Below, in pieces: positions 50,490 through 63,211 of a DNA stretch of 64,000 bases (position 1 is the first letter of the stretch; each line of letters starts with the position of its first letter). This stretch comes from Perca fluviatilis (Eukaryota; Chordata; Actinopteri; Perciformes; Percidae): the NCBI RefSeq assembly GCF_010015445.1, contig NC_053112.1, positions 4,808,886-4,872,885 of the forward strand, in the 5' to 3' direction. Made by a program: the position numbers and the translations under genes. The notes under the pieces are model-generated. The model was not told where the DNA came from, searched no databases, and saw nothing but the letters and a program-made list of their open reading frames with translations.

Positions 50490-53450
50490 GTAACATGCTG
50501 ACACGCCCTAATCAGTTTGATCAGGAGGGTTATAACCGGTCTAACACATACCTGTGGCTCATCTCACGCCTACTCACAGGATAACTCGTTTTCATTCCTG
50601 CCACCTAAAGGGAGGCAACAACTGATGTTACTATTTTTAGTTGCATAACATAAGTAGGGGAGGAATTTGACGTAAACAACATTACTAATCTTGAAAACAA
50701 TTTTTGTTACACTCTGCTGGAGTAGTGTTTACACAATGAATGTTTAGCTGACAAATCTGCTACATTTAAATCCATTTAATAATAATCTGGACATCTTCTG
50801 AATGCCTTCGGCCTCTAGTTTGTGGTTATTAAGTTTTATGATGCTGCGATTATCCTCGCAGTCACAACAGATAATTCTATACACCCAACTCTTAAAGCTA
50901 TAGTAATATTAGTGGGCCGAAAAGGCAACTCATATCATCTCTTCAGGCTGAACCTAACTGGGATTCATGGATGTAGGTCCAGTTATCACCCCCTCCCAGG
51001 CCTGGCTCCCCTCTGGGCTCCTTAAGCTGCCTACACATGATCAGCATTTAAACCATGAGGTAGGGTGCAGATCATATTGCAGGCAGAGAGGCAAAGCAGC
51101 CAGGTATATGTCATTATTGCTTCTGGCTTTGGTTGCGCCTTGAAAGCATGCACGGAGTTTGCGGGGGGCCCCCCCTGGTAGCTGAAACGGGTAATTGCAT
51201 TGTTTCAAAAATGAGTGGAATAATTATTTCTGGCATAACCAGATATTTTATAAATAACACAAAACAACTAAATGGTGATAGGTAATACATCTGATTTCAT
51301 ATACTGCTTTAGTAAAAATTATATTTTTTCAGGGCTCTGGCTCTCACCTGAGACCATTGTCGACGCATATGCAGGACGCAAAAAATGATAATTACTGTTG
51401 CACTAGTCGGGACATCTTACCGTGCCCATGTTGCAATAAAGGTTTCCTAAATGTCATGTATATAAATTTGCTGTCAGCTTACTAATTGATTCCGCGTTTT
51501 GTGTATATTTGGACATTTATATGTTTTATTCCACTTTGTTTAAACGGCGAAGTTCACCTCGTTCACCTGTTTGGAGCTGGCTGGTGAATGTGACGCTAGT
51601 AGAGGCCTTGCTGGATACACCGGGACTCTGTCTGTGGCTCTGCTGATCGCTGTGGATGACTTGTTTTCATGTCATTGGATTACGGCAAAATACGGATCTT
51701 TTTTCTTAACGTGTCTTAATGTTTTATGGTGTGATTGCGCTTGGTTTCTGCGTTTGGAGAGGCATCTCAACAGACTGGAGGTCCAACACTGATTGTTCAC
51801 TGTTACATTTTAGTTGAATTTAAGTTTCGGGGAATTCTGTCACCGTCTGTCTATTGTGCTCCAACACAGCCGTGCCGCGATTGGATTTCATAAGGACGAA
51901 TTGTTAAATTGTTACAATGTAATTTCAAATCTGCTTTAAAAAATAAACATATGTTTATTTAGCATGTTTGTTTTGTCCATATGTGCTCGTGCTGTGTTCC
52001 CAGGTCTCAGCTGCTACAATGATTTTTTTTTTGCCCCCCCTGGCTGGAATGTCAAACTCCGCCTATGCTTGAAAGGTCAGCGACAACGAAGTCAAAGTTG
52101 AAATAATTTGAACATTGAGCGACAATTTCTAGCAGTGCACCACGCCAAAGGTAGCGTTTCCTCTGAGTTGTCTCAACCGCCTTCCCCATAAGAAAACAGA
52201 GCAGCTTTATTCTGGGCCTGTTGATGCCACTACAATCATACCTGTTAAAGAGTGGCAGTTAACGCAGCTGTTGTAATAACATGAATAAAATGTAATTTTA
52301 ACTGGGATTATGTACTAACTTTAGCAAGCTAAGCCAACTAGCTGAATTTAGAGTTTCAAAATGCAGATGTTAAAGAGTCACTGCTTTAACATTCTAACAC
52401 TAACCATGCTGCATTCATTTGAATATAAGAAAAGGAAATTAATAGGTGGACTAAAAGTAGTCCTTTGAAAAACTTTAAAATAGAAGCTATTTATTTATTG
52501 CTCTTTAATGTTTTATGTAAAGCACTTTGAATTGCCCTGTTGCTGAAATGTGCTATACAAATAAAGCTGCCTTGCCTATTAAACAATATTGACTCCTCTG
52601 TATTTACAATATTGCCTCATTTATCTATTTTAGGATGTATTTAATAGGCATGTTTGTATATGTATGTATGCATGTATGTATGTATTTATTTATTTATTTG
52701 TTTACTGCTAAATAAAATGGCATTTCATACAACTTGCCTTACAAAACACTGATTGGTCAAACAGTGTGATGAACAAATGTGATATCACACTGTTTCAACT
52801 TAAAATAAATTCTTGAAATCAATTTTTTTTACCAATGATTCTGTATGCTGATCTAACAGCTGATTGGTTCAGAATCAACTCAACAATATGACGTTTATAA
52901 AAAACTTTATTGTTGAACTGGAGAGATCTAGATTGATATTGTCTGATTTGAAGCTTCTTTCTGTTAACAGAACACATGTTGTGTGGCTGACGTTTATTAG
53001 TCAGAGAGACTAAAGACTTTCAGACTACAGATCATCTACATCAACAGATCACATGTAGGGCATTTAAAGAGGCTACTCTGTCATCATCAAAACAACTGGA
53101 GACTGCGTACGAGCTGATATATGGGTCTGATAATATTTAAATACATCAGAATCAGATCTAACAGGATGTGAGTGTTTCTGTGACTTCCTGTTCAGACTGA
53201 AGGCTGCTTCAAACAGCTGGAAACTGTCCGAAACTGTCCGACTTGTCCACAGCTTTTTGTCATCGCCCACTGCTGCCGCCTGCTAACATCTACTTTATAA
53301 GCTCGTCTCGAACGAGTCTAACGACTAACTTGCTCTTTGTCTTCTCATTATTAATAATAACTGGGTGCACAGGAGAACTGTATGGAAATGCTTTATGATA
53401 TAAAATTACTTTTTGATTTCAGCTCCTTACCTGTGTGATGTTTATTCTTC
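50490..53450. other. Intergenic DNA upstream of the NLR gene
   Basis: No gene supported. It contains a stretch related to the CARD duplication (52068-52170, compare 818-920: TTGAAAGGTCAGCG, GTCAAAGTTGAAAT) and a LINE 3' tail (52470-52580: AAAGCACTTTGAATTGCCCT, TGCTATACAAATAAAG). ATGTATGT repeats lie at 52660-52690. Confidence 0.55.
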
Positions 53451-53483
53451 TACAGTGAGAGCAGCTCGGTGAAGAAATGCAGA

Positions 53484-53508
53484 ATGGGAAACTGCTTTAG
53501 CCGGTTTG
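53484..53508 (+). CDS. NLR first coding exon, MGNCFSRF
   Basis: Acceptor TTCTACAG and GAGAGCAGCT precede it, as at 6150 and 49971. It encodes eight residues and a phase-1 G, then GTAAGATGATGG. Gly2 and a downstream Ser/Arg fit N-myristoylation, with Cys4 a possible palmitoylation site. It is shorter than its two relatives, which read on through DPETxQR. Confidence 0.6.
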
Positions 53509-56500
53509 GTAAGATGATGGCTCACAGGCTGTATACACACCAGCCTCTGATGAAACATACACACTTCAATGTTACACAATACAGCTGTCATACAGCGGCC
53601 ATGTTATGGCTCACACTTAAGATTACTTTCTGGAGCTTCAGCAGTGAGAATACCAAATGGTCTGAAAGAAAAGAAACACTTAGAGATTATTTTGGGCCGT
53701 TTAGTCTTTAATTGACAGAATACAGTTGGTAATATTTTCTTTCTCAGGATGGCAAAAGCATGACCACCTTACTCTGCCTCTGATTGGCTTACCTTGATAT
53801 TCTTCTCCTAACTCTATTCAGACTCCTCGTGCCTAAATCCAACCAACCCAAACTATGATGGCAACAAGAAGGAGCCAATCACAGACAGAGTAGGGCGGGT
53901 TATGACTTCGCCATCCTAAGAGAAAGATGACTTACAGTTGGGGAGACAGGAAATGTTGGCAGACAGAGAGAGGGAAGATACAGTGCCTTGCGAAAGTATT
54001 CGGCCCCCTTGAACTTTTCGACCTTTTGCCACATTTCAGGCCTCAAACATAAAGATATAAAACTGTAATTTTTTGTGAAGAATCAACAACAAGTGGGACA
54101 CAATCATGAAGTGGAACGAAATTTATTGGATATTTCAAACCTTTTAAACAAATAAAAAACTGAAATATTGGGCGTGCAAAATTATTCAGCCCCCTTAAGT
54201 TAATACTTTGTAGCGCCACCTTTTGCTGCGATCACAGCTGTAAGTCGCTTGGGGTATGTCTCTATCAGTTTTGCACATCGGAGACTGACATTTTTGCCCA
54301 TTCCTCCTTGCAACCGCAAGCTCGAGCTCATTGAGGTTGGATGGAGAGCGTTTGTGAACAGCAGTTTTCAGTTCTTTCCACAGATTCCCGATTGGATTCA
54401 GGTCTGGACTTTGACTTGGCCATTCTAACACCTGGATATGTTTATTTGTGAACCATTCCATTGTAGATTTTGCTTTACGTTTTGGATCATTGTCTTGTTG
54501 GAAGACAAATCTCCGTCCCAGTCTCAGGTCTTTTGCAGACTCCATCAGGTTTTCTTCCAGGATGGTCCTGTATTTGGCTCCATCCATCTTCCCATCAATT
54601 TTAACCATCTTCCCTGTCCCTGCTGAAGAAAAGCAGGCCCAAACCATGATGCTGCCACCACCATGTTTGACAGTGGGGATGGTGTGTTCAGAGGTGATGA
54701 GCTGTGTTGCTTTTACGCCAAACATAACGTTTTGCATTGTTGCCAAAAGTTCGATTTTGGTTTCATCTGACCACAGCACCTTCTTCCACATGTTTGGTGT
54801 GTCTCCCAGGTGGCTTTGTGGCAAACTTTAAACAACACTTTTATGGATATCTTTAAGAAATGGCTTTCTTCTTGCCACTCTTCCATAAAGGCCAGATTTG
54901 TGCAGTATACGACTGATTGTTGTCCTATGGACAGAGTCTCCCACCTCAGCTGTAGATCTCTGCAGTTCATCCAGAGTGATCATGGGCCTCTTAGCTGCAT
55001 CTCTGATCAGTCTTCTCATTGTATGAGCTGAAAGTTTAGAGGGACGGCGGTCTTCGTAGATTTGTAGTGGTCTGATACTCCTTCCATTTCAATATTATCG
55101 CTTGCACAGTGCTCCTTGGGATGTTTAAAGCTTGGGAAATCTTTTTGTATCCAAATCCGGCTTTAAACTTCTCCACAACAGTATCTCGGACCTGCCTGAT
55201 GTGTTCCTTGTTCTTCATGATGCTCTCTGCGCTTTACACGGACCTCTGAGACTATCACAGAGCAGGTGCATTTATACGGAGACTTGATTACACACAGCTG
55301 GATTCTATTTATCATCATTAGTCATTTAGGTCAACATTGGATCATTCAGAGATCCTCACTGAACTTCTGGAGAGAGTTTGCTGCACTGAAAGTAAAGGGG
55401 CTGAATAATTTTGCACGCCCACTTTTTCAGTTTTTTATTTGTTAAAAAAGTTTGAAATAGCCAATGAATTTCGTTCCACTTCATAATTGGGACCCACTTG
55501 TTGTTGATTCTTCACAAAAAATTACAGTTTTATATCTTTATGTTTGAGGCCTGAAATGTGGCAAAAGGTCGAAACGTTCAAGGGGGCCGAATACTTTCGC
55601 AAGGCACTGTACATGATACCCATCTTAGATTGTTTGTCCTCCCTCAAACCTAAAAGCAACTTGTAAACATCTGAGTAGAGATTAGAAGCAGAAAACTGTC
55701 CGTCAGCCTCCCTCACCACCTTATACTTCAGCTGACAGCTCTGCTTCTCATTTTGACTTTTAACTTGGAACCATTTTTAAATATTACCAAACATTTCGGC
55801 TGCTGTGGTCTTGTGTCCCGAAAGCAGTTTCAGGAAAGTGGAGACTCCGTTTCCTGCTTGTCGGTCAGCGGTTAATGATCGGTTAACATTTAATTTCATT
55901 GTGCTTTCTTTTGGAAGGCTGGCTGCCAAAAATTGCCACTTACTAGCTAATTAATTAGAGGTAAACGCTAGCTATCAGTAAACAGAAATTACTTGTGTTG
56001 TGGAAAATCTCTCTGGTGTTCGGTGATGAAGCTGGAAAATAAGTTTGTCTGACACGCTGGAGTTCTCTAAGTTATTTTCTTTATTCTTTTGCAAAAGAAG
56101 GAGACAGTTTAACAGACTGACAAGCAATCTGAGAAAGTGTGTCAGTGAACAAAGAAACTTCAGGGTTTTTATAGCTGAGCATGAGATGGGAGGGACCGTT
56201 TTCCTGCTGACACTGCTTCTTTTACTGCTGAGTCTTGAGCTTTTTGTGGAAGGCTTCCTCGAGTTGCGGAAATCATATTCTCATGTAGAGCTGAGCTTTG
56301 AGGCTTTCTGTGGTAGGCTTCCTCGAGTTGCGGAAAACCTCCTCAGCCCTCTGCTTCATGTAGAGTGTGTATGGGGGAGACAGAGGGGGCCGCATAGGCT
56401 TGCATGACAGATACAGGAGAAGCTATGATCAATTTTTTAGAATAATAGATTACTATACTAAATCTTTATAACTGATATATTATATTATATAGAAAACAGA

Positions 56501-59500
56501 GTAAATATTGTATAGTATAAAGTTAATATATATAAAATTATGAGAATACAAAAAAACATGGAGTAATGGATAAAATATTAAAGAAATATCACACATCAGT
56601 ATGACATATAAAAACTTTCCACTACACTTGGTGTCTGGTGTGTGTGCCAGTGTTAGTGTCGGTCTGCCCCTGCTTTTGGCGACTGGCGAGTTTAAATGTT
56701 TTAGTTTTTTTTTCCTTTTGTAGTTATTATATAATAGATATTGTCTCATCAATTTAAATTTAAATGTTTATGTCCTGTTTATCACATTTCTACCAAGCTT
56801 TATTTGTTCTTAAGCCTTCAGGTCTTTGCTAAATCAGCTCTAACAAAACAGAATCTCTGCACCTTTTTATAGCAGTTCATGAGTTGATGAGTTGTGGTTC
56901 CTGATTATTTTGTCTATTCTCAACCAGCTGAAACTCAGAGGGGAGCAGGAAGACCAACAGTCAACGCCCAGGAAGGAAGTGTCGTCAACACACCTCAGTT
57001 AAAAGATGTTCAAGTGGGAGGGAATATAACGCTCAATGTCAACAACATGTATGGTAAATGTTTCCCCTTAATTTATAAATCAAATAAAATACATTTATGT
57101 TTAAATACAGATTAAAATGTAACCACCGACATTTCTTAATTGATGTTTCATGTTGATGTTTCAGCCTCGTCTCCTGACAGGACAGACGAGACGAAAGCTG
57201 CTTCTCCCAAAAACAAAGGTATTGTGTTTGTAACAGATTTTTCACAATCAAATGACAACCAAAAACTTCACCTTACTTCTGCAATTAAAACATAACTAGA
57301 CTGAATTATTTTCAAATTTTCTGAATTAGGTTTTGTGGAGATTACATTGTTGAAGCTAAAATGTTTTTCCTCTGTCCATCTTATACTTCACATGATCTTC
57401 TTTGTTTGCTAACATAAATCTTGTTAGCCTTCCAGCATCTGAGCATCTTGTTGGTGTAATTATCTGAAATTAATCTGAGTGTATTTAGGGTCAAGGTTAG
57501 GTGAAAACCTAGCAAACATGCATACTGGATATGCTAACTTGGAAGAGTACGTGAAAATAATGTAACTATGATTTTATTCATCGTCCAGGAAACATTCAAA
57601 GGTGCAGAGACAAGTTAAAATCTTTCCTTGAAAATACAACAAAGGATCTGTCACAAGGAACAAAGGAAGATGGATCATCGACTCCTTTAAACAAGATCTA
57701 TACGGAGCTTTACATCAGACAAGGAGGCAGTGGGGAGGTTAATAGTGAACATGAAGTGGTTAACTTGGAATGCAAAAGGAGTTCGAGTGAGGATGAGAAA
57801 ATCCAGGTCAATGACATTCTTCAACCTTTACCAAACGAAGAAAACCCTCCTCAGAGAGTTCTGACGAAGGGAATCGCTGGCATTGGAAAATCTGTCGCTG
57901 TGCAGAAGTTCACTCACGACTGGGCAACAGGAGAAGCCAACCAAACTACTGATTTCATATTTCCATTCACATTCAGAGACTTAAACTTGATAAAAGATAA
58001 GGATTGGAGTCTTGTGACATTAATTGGTCACTATTTTGATGAAGTAAAGGATTTGAAAGAGTCAGAATACAGCAAATCAAGAGTTTTGTTCATCTTTGAC
58101 GGCCTGGACGAAAGCCAATTACCTCTGGACTTCAACAACAATGAGATGTGCCGCGATGTTACAAAGACCACAACATTAGACGTCCTGCTGACCAACTTAA
58201 TCTCAGGGAAACTGCTGCACAAAGCCTCAGTCTGGATCACAAGTAGACCAGCTGCAGCTGCTAAGATTCCTCCTGAGATCTTCCATAGGGTGACCGAGGT
58301 ACGAGGCTTTAATGATGAACAGAAGGAGGAGTACTTTCAGAAGAAAGTTAGTGACAAGGAAATGGCTCAGAAGATCTGCGATCATCTTCAGTCAAAGACG
58401 CAAAGAAGTCTGTACATCATGTGCCACATCCCAGTCTTCTGTTGGATTTCAGCCACGGCTCTCCAGAGTCTCCTAACAGAAGCAGAAGAAGCTGAGTTGC
58501 CCAAGAGTGTGACTGAAATGTACACACACTTCCTGATCATCCAGACAAAGCTGAAGGAATATCAGGAAGGTGAAACAGACAAAGATGTGATCATGAAATT
58601 GGGAAAGCTGGCATTTGCACAGCTTCAGAAGGGCAACATACTCTTCTATGAAAACGAGTTTAAAAGTTGTGGAATTGATCTGAAACAAGCTGCAGTTAAT
58701 TCAGGAGTTTGTACACAGATCATAAGAAAAGAATATGGTCTTCACAAAGAAGAGATTTACTCCTTCATTCATTTAAGTGTTCAGGAGTTTCTGGCAGCTC
58801 TGTATGTTTTAGAGACTTTCTTACATAGCGGAGAAAATCTGCTTTCCAGCCAGACAAGTACGAAAGTGCCATCAGAGAAAGGAGAACGTCCCATCTTCCT
58901 TCTCCACCAGAAAGCAGTGGATATGGCTTTGGTCAGCGATAATGGACAATGGGACTTGTTCCTGCGCTTCTTACTCGGTCTGTCACAGGATAAAAATCAG
59001 GAGCTTCTTCAGAAACGAGTTGGATTCAAGGGAAGACGTCCACAGAGCAACCAGGAGACAATCAAGTTAATTCACGAGAAGATCAAGAAACTTTCCAACA
59101 GCGACAAGAGCATCAACCTGTTCCACTGTTTAAATGAGTTGGGTGACCAGTCTCTGGTAGAGCAAGTCCAAAAGTACCAGAGCTCAGGAGATTTTGGTAA
59201 ACTCTTACCTGAACATTGGTCAGCTCTGGCCTTTCAGCTGCTCGTTTCCAATGAAGACCTGGATATCTTTGACCTGAAAAAATACGAAGGATCAGATGAA
59301 GTTCTGGAGAGGCTGCTGCCAGTGCTCAAAGCATCAAAGAAAGCTTTGTAAGTATTCAACCTCGAGAAACCCAACAGCTCTGCAGCTCTCCGGTTGTGTT
59401 TAAGTGTAGAGAACAGAGGGAAGTGTTTGCAAAATGTTAACAGTCATTTTGTTTTTAACTACAGGTTAAGTAACTGTAACCTCACCTACAGATGTTGTGA

Positions 59501-62500
59501 GAACATTTCATCATATCTCAGCTCAAAGTCTTCTGGTCTGGAGGAGTTAGACCTAACTGGAAACCATCTTCAGGACTCTGGAGTGGAGCTGCTCTCTGAC
59601 GGTCTAAAAAGTCCCAACTGCAAACTTCAGAGACTCAGGTAAGAACATCCAGATGCACAGTATGTTTGTGGTGATTCATAATACAAATAATGTGGACTTT
59701 GGGACACTTAAACTGGGAGTAGTTCACTTTTCTTGATTTTCGTAATGATAATGTACGTTTACCATCTTTAATTGTCAGATGTTTCAGGTGGATATCAGTT
59801 TTAACCAGAGATAGCTCCTAGCTTAGCACAAAGACTATAAGCAGAGGGAAACTGTTAGCACAGCTCCATCAAAAGAGAAAAACTCACCTCCAACACCTCC
59901 AAGTCTGTCTGATGTACATGTTACATGTAGCTAACAAGATTCAACATGTTGGAGGTGGAATACTTCACTTTTAATGGGGCTGCTACTATTCTTTGTGCTA
60001 AGCTAAACACATTCTGCAACTAAACTAAAGTGGACACACAGACATGAAAATATACATAATATTATCTGACTGTGGGGACATTTAACATCTAAATTAGTGT
60101 CCAGCTGGCTAAAACTCTCCTGTTGACCCTACCCCTGAAAATGATCCAATTCTGATGTTCAACATGTGTGAGTCAGGTCTAATTATTAATATTTGTTTAA
60201 TTTGTTTTAACACCTCAAAGCTTCATGAAGCAACATAAAACCAAAAGAAACTGTCACCTACATGCAACTAGGGCTGCAACGATTAGTCAACGTTGATTAT
60301 AAAAATTTGTCGACGCATAATTTCATTGTCGACGTGTCGTTCCAGATATGTTCTTAAGGGGCAGGACTCCAGACTGTGACCGACCATTTTTTGAGACGGC
60401 GCGAGTCACTTTTTAAAACTACTCGCACTTGTGCAACCTGCAAATTTTATGACTTTTTATTTCTTTTTTTATGTTGAATGAAAAAAAAATTTGCGTACGC
60501 CAAAAATCTGATTTATAAAACCGTGTGTACGCACATCTGTAAACAATGTTCCCTTTATAAATCATATATTACCCACAAGTGTGCTTACATGAATCCGCAT
60601 CTTATTCCGCCCTGTACCATAAATAGTCAATGCAAAGCACCTCATGAATGCCGATCAGTATGTTAATGGCCTGGCAGTCATGATGACTGGTGGGGAAAAA
60701 GCAAAAACCTCTCAGACGCTGGTTAATTGCTGCAAATTGAATTATAATTTTGGCCTGTTCTCGCACAGTGTAGGTTAACCTGATCTGTAGACTACCTATA
60801 TTAATAACACCATCCAAAATGGAAGGCATTATGGCACTCAGGCACAGCTTCGATATACCAGACCTATGATTAGATTTAACAGAACTTTATATTATATCCA
60901 AACAAGCCTTAGCGATAAAGTTGAAGATTATATATAATATTTATATAAAACACTTAGCTGTCTGTCATTTCTCTCTGGAAACAGCCGTTTGCCCCCAGAG
61001 TGGCGAGGACCTGTGTTTGGACCAGGATGGCACGGTTCCGGCACATTGCCCTCTCTACTGGACCCAATTCAGTACAGAGATCCAAGAGCTCAGCTTTAGG
61101 GAATTTAAATCAGCACATTAGCCAGTCATCGTTATGGTCCCTGAAGCCTCTTTCACTCCTGTTTCTTCCATTGGCGTAGTCCTCCTGCAGTGCCAGCAGT
61201 GCCATCATGCAGCATTACGCACGGGGGTCACCGCAGTATTTATATGTTTACAACAATTTGTGATTGTAGCCACCTTGCCAAAATCAAAGCATCAACTAGA
61301 GGTATCCCCCACCCCGAGATATAATTTGAAGACAAAAGAATAATAGGCAAACACACTTTTCTTCATGCAGGTTTTGTCACGAATGTCACGAGCTACAGGA
61401 AATGTAGGACCCAAATGCAGGGACAGTCGAGTAATGTAGAGTTTGAGGATTTAATAAGCAAAAATAAAGTCCACACCAAACAAAAAGGAATCCTGCGAAC
61501 AGCAGGCACAGTTATCCAGAATAAGTAAAATACAAAACAGGAATCCCCGCCTCCCCAAGGGACGGATCCCAGACGTCCAAAACAAACTGAACAAAAGTCA
61601 ACCCAGGGAGGGCGGACCTGGACCGGAGGAGGGACGAACGGAGGAACAAAATGGGCTAAGGAACTGAAGATAGTGGGAACCCGGGAACTGGGGACCGTGG
61701 GGCTTGGGGAACGAAGTGCTGGCCAGCTAGGCACTGGGTCCACGTCTGCGGACAGCAACGACGGTGGAACCCCTCTGGATGCCGAGCAGGACAGCGACGC
61801 CCCTCCGGAGGCCAACCACAATGACAAAGGTGAAGCCCCTCTGGAGGTTGAGCGAGACAGCGAGGACTCTCTGCCGGCCGGCGGCGAAGGTGAAGACCCT
61901 CAAGAGGCCGAGCAGGACGGCGAAGACTCTCAGGCGGCCGTCGATGAAGACGAAACCCCTCTGGCGGCCGAACAGGACGTCAAAGACTCTCAGGCGGCTG
62001 TCAACAAAGACGAAACCCCTCCGAAGGCTGGCGGCGAAGGCGAATCCCCTCTGAAGGCCGGAGGCAAAGGCGATACCCCTCTGGGGATCTGGGAGGATGC
62101 TAGCCAGCCGGGAATCAGGGAGGCTGCTAGCCAGCTGGGGTTCAGGGAGGCTGCTAGCCAGCTGGGTTTCAGGTAGGCTGAAAGCCAGCCAGGGATCAGG
62201 GAGGCAACGAACAGTATTAAAGTTTGACCGATAACGAGGACATTAAGTGCAATGATTGCACAAGAGCTTAACGGCTGTATTTCCAGACTTTGACATTTGA
62301 TGATATATGCACAGTATTAAAGAAATATATTTAGTTTTTTACACTGTGTTCTGCAGTTATCTAATGGTAGGGTATTTAAATGCTATCCTGTATTCCATGC
62401 AGTCAGGCTATCTCCTCCTCTTGCACTCTGTAGCGGACTCTGTGGCAGTGAGACAGCGCCGATTAAATATTAAGAATTAATTTTGATTTAAGACGAGTTA

Positions 62501-63211
62501 AATTTTACAAGGTGTTTATGGAAAAAGTATCACTCAGTACAAGCGCAAATAACACTGCTGGATTTAGTCTTCATGACAATGTGGATGATATGGAGTGAAG
62601 AAATGTGCGTGAGACATCAATACTTGAAAATATTACGAGTAATCATTATTCCCACATTTACTTTCTACAGTCTGACTTAGTTCACCACCTCACCATCTGT
62701 GTCGCCAATTCCCATCGTCTCCAAAATGTGCGTACGCATGGGTCAGAGTTTGCGTGCAAAACCACATATTCTCCTGTCAACTTTGTTTTTTATAAATCAC
62801 AACCTTTGCATGGGAAGTGGCATACGCACATTTTCAGCCCCATTTTGTATGTACGCCACGTTTGTAAATGAGACCCCTTGAGAGGCTGCTGCCAGTGCTC
62901 AAAGCATCAAAGAAAGCTTCGTAAGTATTCAACCTCAAGAAATCCAATAGCTCTGCAGCTCTCCGGTTGTGTCTAAATGTAGAGAACAGAGTGAAGTGTT
63001 TGCAAAATGTTAACGGTCATTTTGTTTTTAACTTTAGGTTAAGTAACTGTGACCTCACCGACAGATGTTGTGAGAACATTTCATCAGTTCTCAGCTCAAA
63101 GTCTTCTGGTCTGGAGGACTTAGACTTGAGTGGAAACAAACTGCTGGACTCTGGAGTGGAGCTGCTCTCTGACGGTCTAAAAAGTCCCAACTGCAAACTC
63201 CAGAGACTCCG
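53484..63211 (+). CDS. Fish NLRC3-like NLR: N-motif, FISNA, NACHT, LRR (3' incomplete)
   Basis: Proposed exons: 53484-53508, 56928-57053, 57165-57218, 57589-59347, 59465-59638, 63038-63211, continuing past the window. All phases agree. Start MGNCFSRF has the MGN myristoylation context plus Cys4. Exon 2 gives a beta-rich motif ([21 protein letters not shown]). Exon 4 holds FISNA ([22 protein letters not shown]) and NACHT: Walker A GIAGIGKS (163-170), Walker [12 protein letters not shown] (233-243), sensor-like WITSRPAAA. Exons 5 and 6 are 174-bp LRR exons ([20 protein letters not shown]). Fish NLRC3-like receptors are cytosolic immune sensors that oligomerise through NACHT. No PYD or CARD is present; the N-motif is in its place. 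The link of exon 53484 to the rest is inferred from phase and from homology with 6179. Confidence 0.78.
53981..55609 (-). mobile_element. Tc1-like transposon, full length, 1629 bp
   Basis: Terminal inverted repeats start CAGTGCCTTGCGAAAGTATT at 53981 and mirror this at 55609, over about 200 bp, with TA at both flanks (53979-53980, 55610-55611). It sits in intron 1 of the NLR gene, with its transposase on the minus strand. Confidence 0.95.
54195..55218 (-). pseudogene. Tc1 transposase, frameshifted, catalytic Glu lost
   Basis: Start [18 protein letters not shown] with paired helix-turn-helix ([18 protein letters not shown]) near 55218-55050. The frame then breaks near 55035 and again in 54830-54900. 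The catalytic half from 54824 shows VLWSDETK and FQQDNDPKR, but the last motif, normally NPIENLW, reads NPIGNLW, so the third acidic residue of DDE is Gly. A further shift follows near 54270. Confidence 0.92.
55620..56927 (+). other. NLR gene intron 1, part after the Tc1 element
   Basis: AT-rich. It contains a direct repeat GGCTTCCTCGAGTTGCGGAA (56252 and 56317) within an open frame at 56045-56407 that I do not accept as a gene. The last 30 bases before exon 2 (CCTGATTATTTTGTCTATTC) are nearly the same as before the CARD gene exons at 339 and 7776. Confidence 0.6.
56928..57053 (+). CDS. NLR exon 2, beta-rich motif shared with the CARD genes
   Basis: Phase 1 in and out. It encodes [20 protein letters not shown] then [11 protein letters not shown] and [10 protein letters not shown]. 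Against the CARD exon it keeps RGA, V-x-AQ-x-G-x-V-x-N-x-PQ and V-x-VGGN-x-T-x2-V. The flanking intron sequence is also conserved on both sides. Confidence 0.8.
57165..57218 (+). CDS. NLR exon 3, linker
   Basis: Acceptor GATGTTTCAG; 17 full codons [17 protein letters not shown]; phase-1 donor GTATTG. Polar linker. In the CARD genes the corresponding place has stop codons and is skipped. Confidence 0.65.
57589..59347 (+). CDS. NLR exon 4, FISNA-NACHT
   Basis: 1759 bp in phase 1, out phase 2, no internal stop. It starts [17 protein letters not shown], has FISNA, NACHT with intact Walker A and B, then the winged-helix and helical parts ([18 protein letters not shown], typical of fish NLRs) and ends VLKASKKA. 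Confidence 0.93.
59308..60070. repeat. LRR segment duplication, copy 1
   Basis: The last 40 bases of the NACHT exon, the intron, the 174-bp LRR exon and about 430 bp of next intron recur at 62878-63656. Copy 1 keeps the uninterrupted site (AAAATATACATAATATT at 60050) where copy 2 has a Tc1 insertion. Confidence 0.9.
59465..59638 (+). CDS. NLR LRR exon 1
   Basis: 174 bp, phase 2 in and out: [52 protein letters not shown]. Two-repeat LRR unit of the fish NLR type. Confidence 0.92.
60470..62878. mobile_element. Harbinger-like element with nested repeat, NLR intron 5
   Basis: Left edge has TTTGCGTACGCCAAAAATCTG and TTTATAAAACCGTG; right edge has AATGTGCGTACGCATGGGTC, TTTTTATAAATCACAA and TGTACGCCACGTTTGTAAAT. 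These are the two inverted ends of a common fish Harbinger-type repeat. No transposase frame is seen. A shorter hAT-like end (GGGCTGCAACGATTAGTC) lies just before at 60268. Confidence 0.6.
61376..62225 (+). repeat. Nested repeat with acidic tandem-repeat open frame
   Basis: The block starts TGTCACGAATGTCACGAGC and TAGGACCCAAATGCAGGG, familiar from dispersed fish repeats. At 61673-62176 a 167-codon frame encodes degenerate units such as [20 protein letters not shown] and ends in three REAASQLGF units. I treat it as a repeat-derived frame, not a host gene. Confidence 0.45.

Noticed and set aside
56045..56407. 120-codon open frame with a hydrophobic stretch
   Set aside because: Lies in the NLR intron, contains an internal direct repeat, has no recognisable domain and AT-rich codon use.
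62880..62921. Second NACHT exon end as part of the NLR coding sequence
   Set aside because: No acceptor precedes it; the homology starts abruptly at the duplication breakpoint after the Harbinger-like end.
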